This document shows positions 60,066 through 64,000 of a stretch of 64,000 nt of DNA, in pieces. The notes under the pieces were generated by a model that worked only from the letters and a program-made list of their open reading frames with translations, ran no database searches and was not told the origin of the DNA. Numbering within the stretch: the stretch's first letter is position 1; the number at the start of each line of letters is the position of its first letter. A program made the translations under genes and the position numbers. This DNA is from Spongilla lacustris. Taxonomy: Eukaryota; Porifera; Demospongiae; Spongillida; Spongillidae. The stretch lies in the NCBI GenBank assembly GCA_949361645.1, contig OX442422.1:7225534-7289533 (forward strand). The letters are read 5' to 3'.

Positions 60066-61409
60066 CTACTTCACCCATGGCACTACTTCACCCATGGCAC
60101 TACTTCAGCACTAAACAGGGATGGCACTAATTCACATGCTTCACAAACACAGCACCATAGCACTACACAATAAGCACCACAGCACTATAGCACTACTTCA
60201 GAAGCACAGTGCCACCATCAGGTGTGTAGGAAGGTATTTAAAGGTGGGGGGTACAAATAAATAAGCGTGTCTATAGGTTGAGGACCTGACTCAGAAATTT
60301 TAGGATGGCGTATACCACTTCCCCCCTCCCCCCTCCATTTATACTTTTATACATCATACAGAATAAAGGTGAGGGGGGGAGGGGGGGCAATGGCCCCCTT
60401 ATGACAATAAAATGCTCCCATGGCCCTTGCTTCCTCGCACAAGCACTGCACCATAGCACTACTTCTGAACAAACACTGCACCATAGCACTACTTCACAAA
60501 CCATAGCACTACTTCATAAATGTAACACCATAGCGCTACACAATAAACACCACAACACTACTTCACTAGTATAGCACCAAGGCACTACTTCAGAAGGACA
60601 GCACCATCAGGCGTGTAGGAAGGTGGGGGTGCAAATAAATGAGCATGTCTATAGGCCGAGGGGGGAGAGATCGGATTTTTAGGACAGCGTGTAGCACCCC
60701 CCCCCCCCCCTCCATTTATATATGGTACTGGTGGAGGGGGTGGAGGGAGGCTATGGCCCCAATGGTACTCGTACGCCCTATGCCACTGACCCATAGCATT
60801 ACATGTACTTCAAAAACACTGCACCATAGCACTACTTTATAAATGCAGCACCATAGCAGTATACAATCAGCACCATAGCACTATACAATCAGCACCATAG
60901 CACTACACAATCAACACCCTAGCACTACATGTACACTGTACTTCACAAGCATAGCACATACCATGGCACCATAGCACCACAAAATCAGCACACATAATTC
61001 ACCCATGGCATTACTTCGGCACCATAACAGGGATGGCACTACTTCACATGCACAACACCATAGCACTACTTCACATGCTTCACAAACACAGCACCATAGC
61101 ATTGCTTAGCACTGCACAATATCACTACTTGATAAACGCAGCACCATAGCACTACACAATAAGCACCACAGCAAGCATAGCACTACTTCAGAAGCACGGT
61201 GCCACCATCAGGTGTGCAGTAAGGTATTTAAAGGTGGGAGGTACAAATAAATGTGCATGTCTATAGGCTGAGGACCTGACATAAATTTTAGGATGGTGTA
61301 TAGATCGTACTGAATAAAGGTGAGGGGGGGGGGGGGGGGGGGGGGCAATGCCCCCCTGTGACAATAAAATGGGGTAATGGCCCCCATGGCCCTTGCTTCC
61401 TTGCACAAG

Positions 61410-61575
61410 TACTGCACCATAGCACTACGTCACAAGCACTGCACCATAGCACGTCACAAGCATTGCACCATAGCACTACATCACAAGCACTGCACCATAG
61501 CACTACGTCACAAGCACTGCACCATAGCACTACGTCACAAGCACTGCACCATAGCACTATGTCACAAGCACTGCA
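61410..61575 (-). repeat. 27-bp minisatellite, element 2 right
   Basis: Mirror of 54228-54393, including the same shortened unit. Confidence 0.9.
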
Positions 61576-61849
61576 CCATATCAATATGCAATCAGCACCA
61601 TAGCACTACTTCACAAGCACAGAACGATGGCACTACTTCACTAGTACTGCACCATAGCACTACGTCACACAGAGGCACTCTGCTTCATAAATGCAGCACC
61701 ATAGCACTACACAATCAGCACCATAGCACTACTTCACCCATGCATGGCACTACTTCAGCACCATAACGGGTACTGCACAATGGCACTACTTCACAAGCAC
61801 AACACCATAGCACTACTTTACAAGCACAGTAACAGCACTTCTTATAACT

Positions 61850-62656
61850 GGCACTGCACCATAGCACTAGTTTGTGTTGCTAACGTTGTGCAAAGAAGGC
61901 AGCAAGACTTATAGTACATGTAGTATACAGTAAGGCTTAGCAATCGTACTTGTCCCCGGAAAGCCTTTTCCTAAATGAATCAATCACCACCCTCCTGCTG
62001 TCTGCGATGTATTATAATGTGGCTATGAGTGCGTACGTACCAAGTTGGCACGAGAGTCCACGTGCATTGCACGATCGCCTCGATTACTTGTTAACTTTAC
62101 TTCGCTAATCGCTAGTTGTAAAGTCAAAGCCAGCCGTAACGAGATTGTTTCCACTTTAATTTCCAGCAAGCAAAAGTGGTACTGGGTCTTTGGGGCGGAG
62201 AATAGACGGAGCCAGATATAAATTGCATATTCATGTGCTCGGAAGAACGGGAAGCGCGTTAGGATACATTGGTGGCGCGAATCGAGCGGGAAATATGCAC
62301 TAACTTTGCACTGCCATATTACCGTAACGGATAATATACAAATCAACGATCTGAACAAATCAATAGCTACAGGACTTCACTATGTATGTTCCGAATTTGA
62401 CGCGTTTTCAACACTCGCACCTCGAGAAATGTGGATTTCTAGCTCGCGAGGTTAACGAATGCTGTACCCGCTGCACGGAAAATACGTAGATTACAAAAAT
62501 CGATTTCCACAGAGAGAAATGGTGTGGGAACAAGTGTACGAAATTTGAAAGGAAAAGGTTGTACCGTTGCGAAGATGTGCTGTTAAGTGTAACGTACAAT
62601 TTTTATAGTGATAAAATTATAACCCCACAAGCCCGATTTTGCTGGACACTGTCCCA
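61850..62656 (-). repeat. Outer arm, element 2 right
   Basis: Inverted copy of 53141-53930 with the same diagnostic variants. Complete to the TGTCCCA terminus. Confidence 0.85.
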
Positions 62657-62718
62657 TATATATATATAATAATTATATATATATAATTATAATTATAATT
62701 ATATATATATATATATAC
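62657..62718. repeat. AT microsatellite
   Basis: (TA)n and TAATTATA runs directly after element 2. Similar A/T sequence flanks the other element ends (45040-45072, 53119-53140). Confidence 0.9.
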
Positions 62719-62779
62719 ATGTATGGGACAATTTCCATGAAAATGTCCGATGTTTTATAACATTATAAAATGGGACAGT

Positions 62780-63130
62780 TTATAAGAAAAGGGACCTGGC
62801 ACATATTTTTAAAAAATGGCATTTTGTTTGAATTGCTATAAATTTCGAACGGTTAAAATTATCAATGTCGTATTTTGGGCACTTTATACTACATCATTTA
62901 TGTAAGGTAAAGTACATATTGGTGGTTGAACATGCTCCATGCCAGTATCGCGACGTCGGACATTGCGGTACTGACATGGAGCATGTTCAAGATGCCAAAA
63001 TGTACTTTACTGTAGAGAAATGGTGTAGTATGAAGTGCCAAAGTTGATAGCTTTAACTGTTCGTAGGTTATAGGAATTCAAACGTAATGCCATTTTTTTA
63101 TAATGTGCGCTAGGTCCCTTTTCTCATAAA
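62780..63130. repeat. Palindrome with GTAAAGTACAT...GAACATGCTCCATG arms
   Basis: The left arm 62780-62955 and right arm 62960-63130 pair imperfectly around GACGTCGGAC. TGGGACA motifs lie just outside on the left (62723, 62770), resembling the foldback termini. Sequence at 63340-63480 is a diverged relative of the foldback outer arm (TTATCCGTTACRG...TTTCCCGCTCGA). Probably an older member of the same family. Confidence 0.65.
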
Positions 63131-63605
63131 AAATGATTATTGTCTAAATCGCTATACACCATGTATCTTCCGAACACTAAACGCTATTGTATTCCTATTT
63201 TCAACAGTTCATACAAGTGATACAACACCATTTCAGATTCTCTGTGGTATAATCCATTTTAGAGTCTTGCACTGCTGCACGCCAGTATTCCATAACTTTA
63301 TGTAGTAATCAAATTCGGTTTGTAGGTACAAAGGTCCTATGCCTATCGAATTGTTCTGTTCGTTAAATTTTTATGTTATCCGTTACAGAGATACAGCTTT
63401 GCAAAGTAAGCACACGTTTCCCGCTCGAATCGTGCCTTTATATGAAGATGAAACTGTTTACATTCTAAGGAAACATGAATATTCAACTACATCCCGTGGG
63501 CAAGGGCATACCCAACCATAGGCCATACAGAAAAAGTCACGTGATTGGCAATTTTGTTAGTCAATTGCTATTTACAGTCCCCAGACTTTGTTGTAAGGCA
63601 TTATT

Positions 63606-63976
63606 GGGCTATTCCAATATTTAACCATAAACCCCTATGGATGACAATAAATGGTGTCCATGGGGGATATTGGGAATATGTCCTGGGGGGATGCCTGTCC
63701 CAGGGGGCTAGAAGGTATAACAGTAGCTTGTCCAGGAGGGGATGGAACAAAACTCAAGCATGCCCAGGGGGTAGAATAAAATAGAAGCTTGTCCAGGGGG
63801 GCATTTGTAAGTCTGTCCCGGGGGGGGGGGGGGGGGGGCATTTGTAAGTCTGTCCTGGGGGGTGGAAGGCAGAATAAATGCATGTCCAGGTTTTTTTATA
63901 TATTGTCCCGGGGTGGGGGGGTTGTTTGCAATTAATGTCATCCATAGGGGTGTACGATTAAATAATGGAATAGCCC
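63606..63976. mobile_element. MITE with G-rich internal repeats
   Basis: The ends GGGCTATTCCAATATTTAA and GGAATAGCCC (inverted) are flanked by ATT on both sides. Inside, GTCCAGGGGGG-type units repeat (63680-63890) and there is a G-run of about 19. The ends match the MITE nested at 5625-5722. Confidence 0.7.
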
Positions 63977-64000
63977 ATTGTAAAAATGTTTAATTCCACG

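Larger units (their letters stand above)
53141..62656. mobile_element. Foldback-type element 2 (9.5 kb), opposite orientation
   Basis: It has full TGGGACAGTGTCC termini at both ends (53141 and 62656), outer arms 53141-53930 and 61850-62656, minisatellite arms, and a central spacer (56480-58330) that is the reverse complement of the spacer of element 1 with an extra segment of about 665 bp. It is separated from element 1 by 22 bp of A/T (53119-53140). Confidence 0.8.

Noticed and set aside
46027..62000. Long Cys- or His-rich open frames in the foldback arms as genes
   Set aside because: They are translations of the 27-bp tandem repeat and occur on both strands at the same place.
45073..62656. 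One simple 17-kb palindrome centred at 53130
   Set aside because: Diagnostic variants group the arms within each element, copy numbers differ, and element 1 lacks both the spacer insert and part of one arm.
63635..63945. Pro-rich minus-strand frames at the window end as genes
   Set aside because: They read through G-rich repeats inside the MITE at 63606-63976 and overlap each other in different frames.

Overview
The window looks like nuclear DNA of a marine invertebrate, most likely a demosponge. Genes are split by short GT-AG introns. The protein families are metazoan: a RIG-I-like receptor helicase with a DEATH domain, an ankyrin-repeat gene with one repeat per exon, and a multi-membrane-spanning protein with an 'NRTG-LCG-C' cysteine motif that I know from sponge genomes. 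The DNA is crowded with MITEs, foldback elements, minisatellites, long C/G homopolymers and TACATGTA-rich spacers. No bacterial features, tRNA, rRNA or CRISPR array were seen. The species cannot be named from sequence alone.

Layout. 1-3235: mostly non-coding, with one or two weak exon-like frames. 3236-7220: a nearly complete Ginger/KRBA2-like cut-and-paste transposon (minus-strand gene) with 88-bp terminal inverted repeats, a 4-bp ATTA target duplication, an integrase and a ULP1-type cysteine protease. A small MITE is nested in one of its introns. 7347-7571: a retroelement-like fragment. 7882-11357 (minus): a RIG-I-like receptor of about 894 aa in four exons whose splice phases agree, with the helicase and zinc-binding C-terminal domain followed by a Ser-rich linker and a C-terminal DEATH domain. 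12567-13040 and 14422-15312: foldback elements. 16316-19572 (plus): a sponge-type membrane receptor-like gene, now a pseudogene, whose coding sequence is split by a MULE-like MITE (9-bp target duplication) and a hAT-like MITE (8-bp target duplication) and also carries several frameshifts. 19600-24200: repeats, homopolymers, a second retroelement fragment, a 440-bp inverted repeat and weak exon candidates.

24215-44719 (minus): a large ankyrin gene or gene remnant. I find 19 splice-bounded exons, each encoding one ankyrin repeat and each symmetric (phase 0-0), plus three decayed copies. The region grew by tandem duplication: a unit of about 2.65 kb repeated four times and another of about 1.3 kb repeated three times. 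The 5' end is not visible.

45073-62656: two Foldback-type elements (8.0 and 9.5 kb) in opposite orientation, separated by 22 bp of A/T. Each has a roughly 0.8-kb outer arm, inner arms of 27-bp and 22-bp minisatellites, and a central spacer without a recognisable transposase. The two arms of each element match each other better than they match the other element, which points to homogenisation within each hairpin. 62657-64000: an AT microsatellite, a related palindrome and another MITE of the family found nested in the Ginger intron.

The host genes do not form an operon. The RIG-I-like/DEATH gene and the ankyrin cassette gene would both fit innate immune or signalling roles, but only the former's role in RNA sensing follows directly from its domains.
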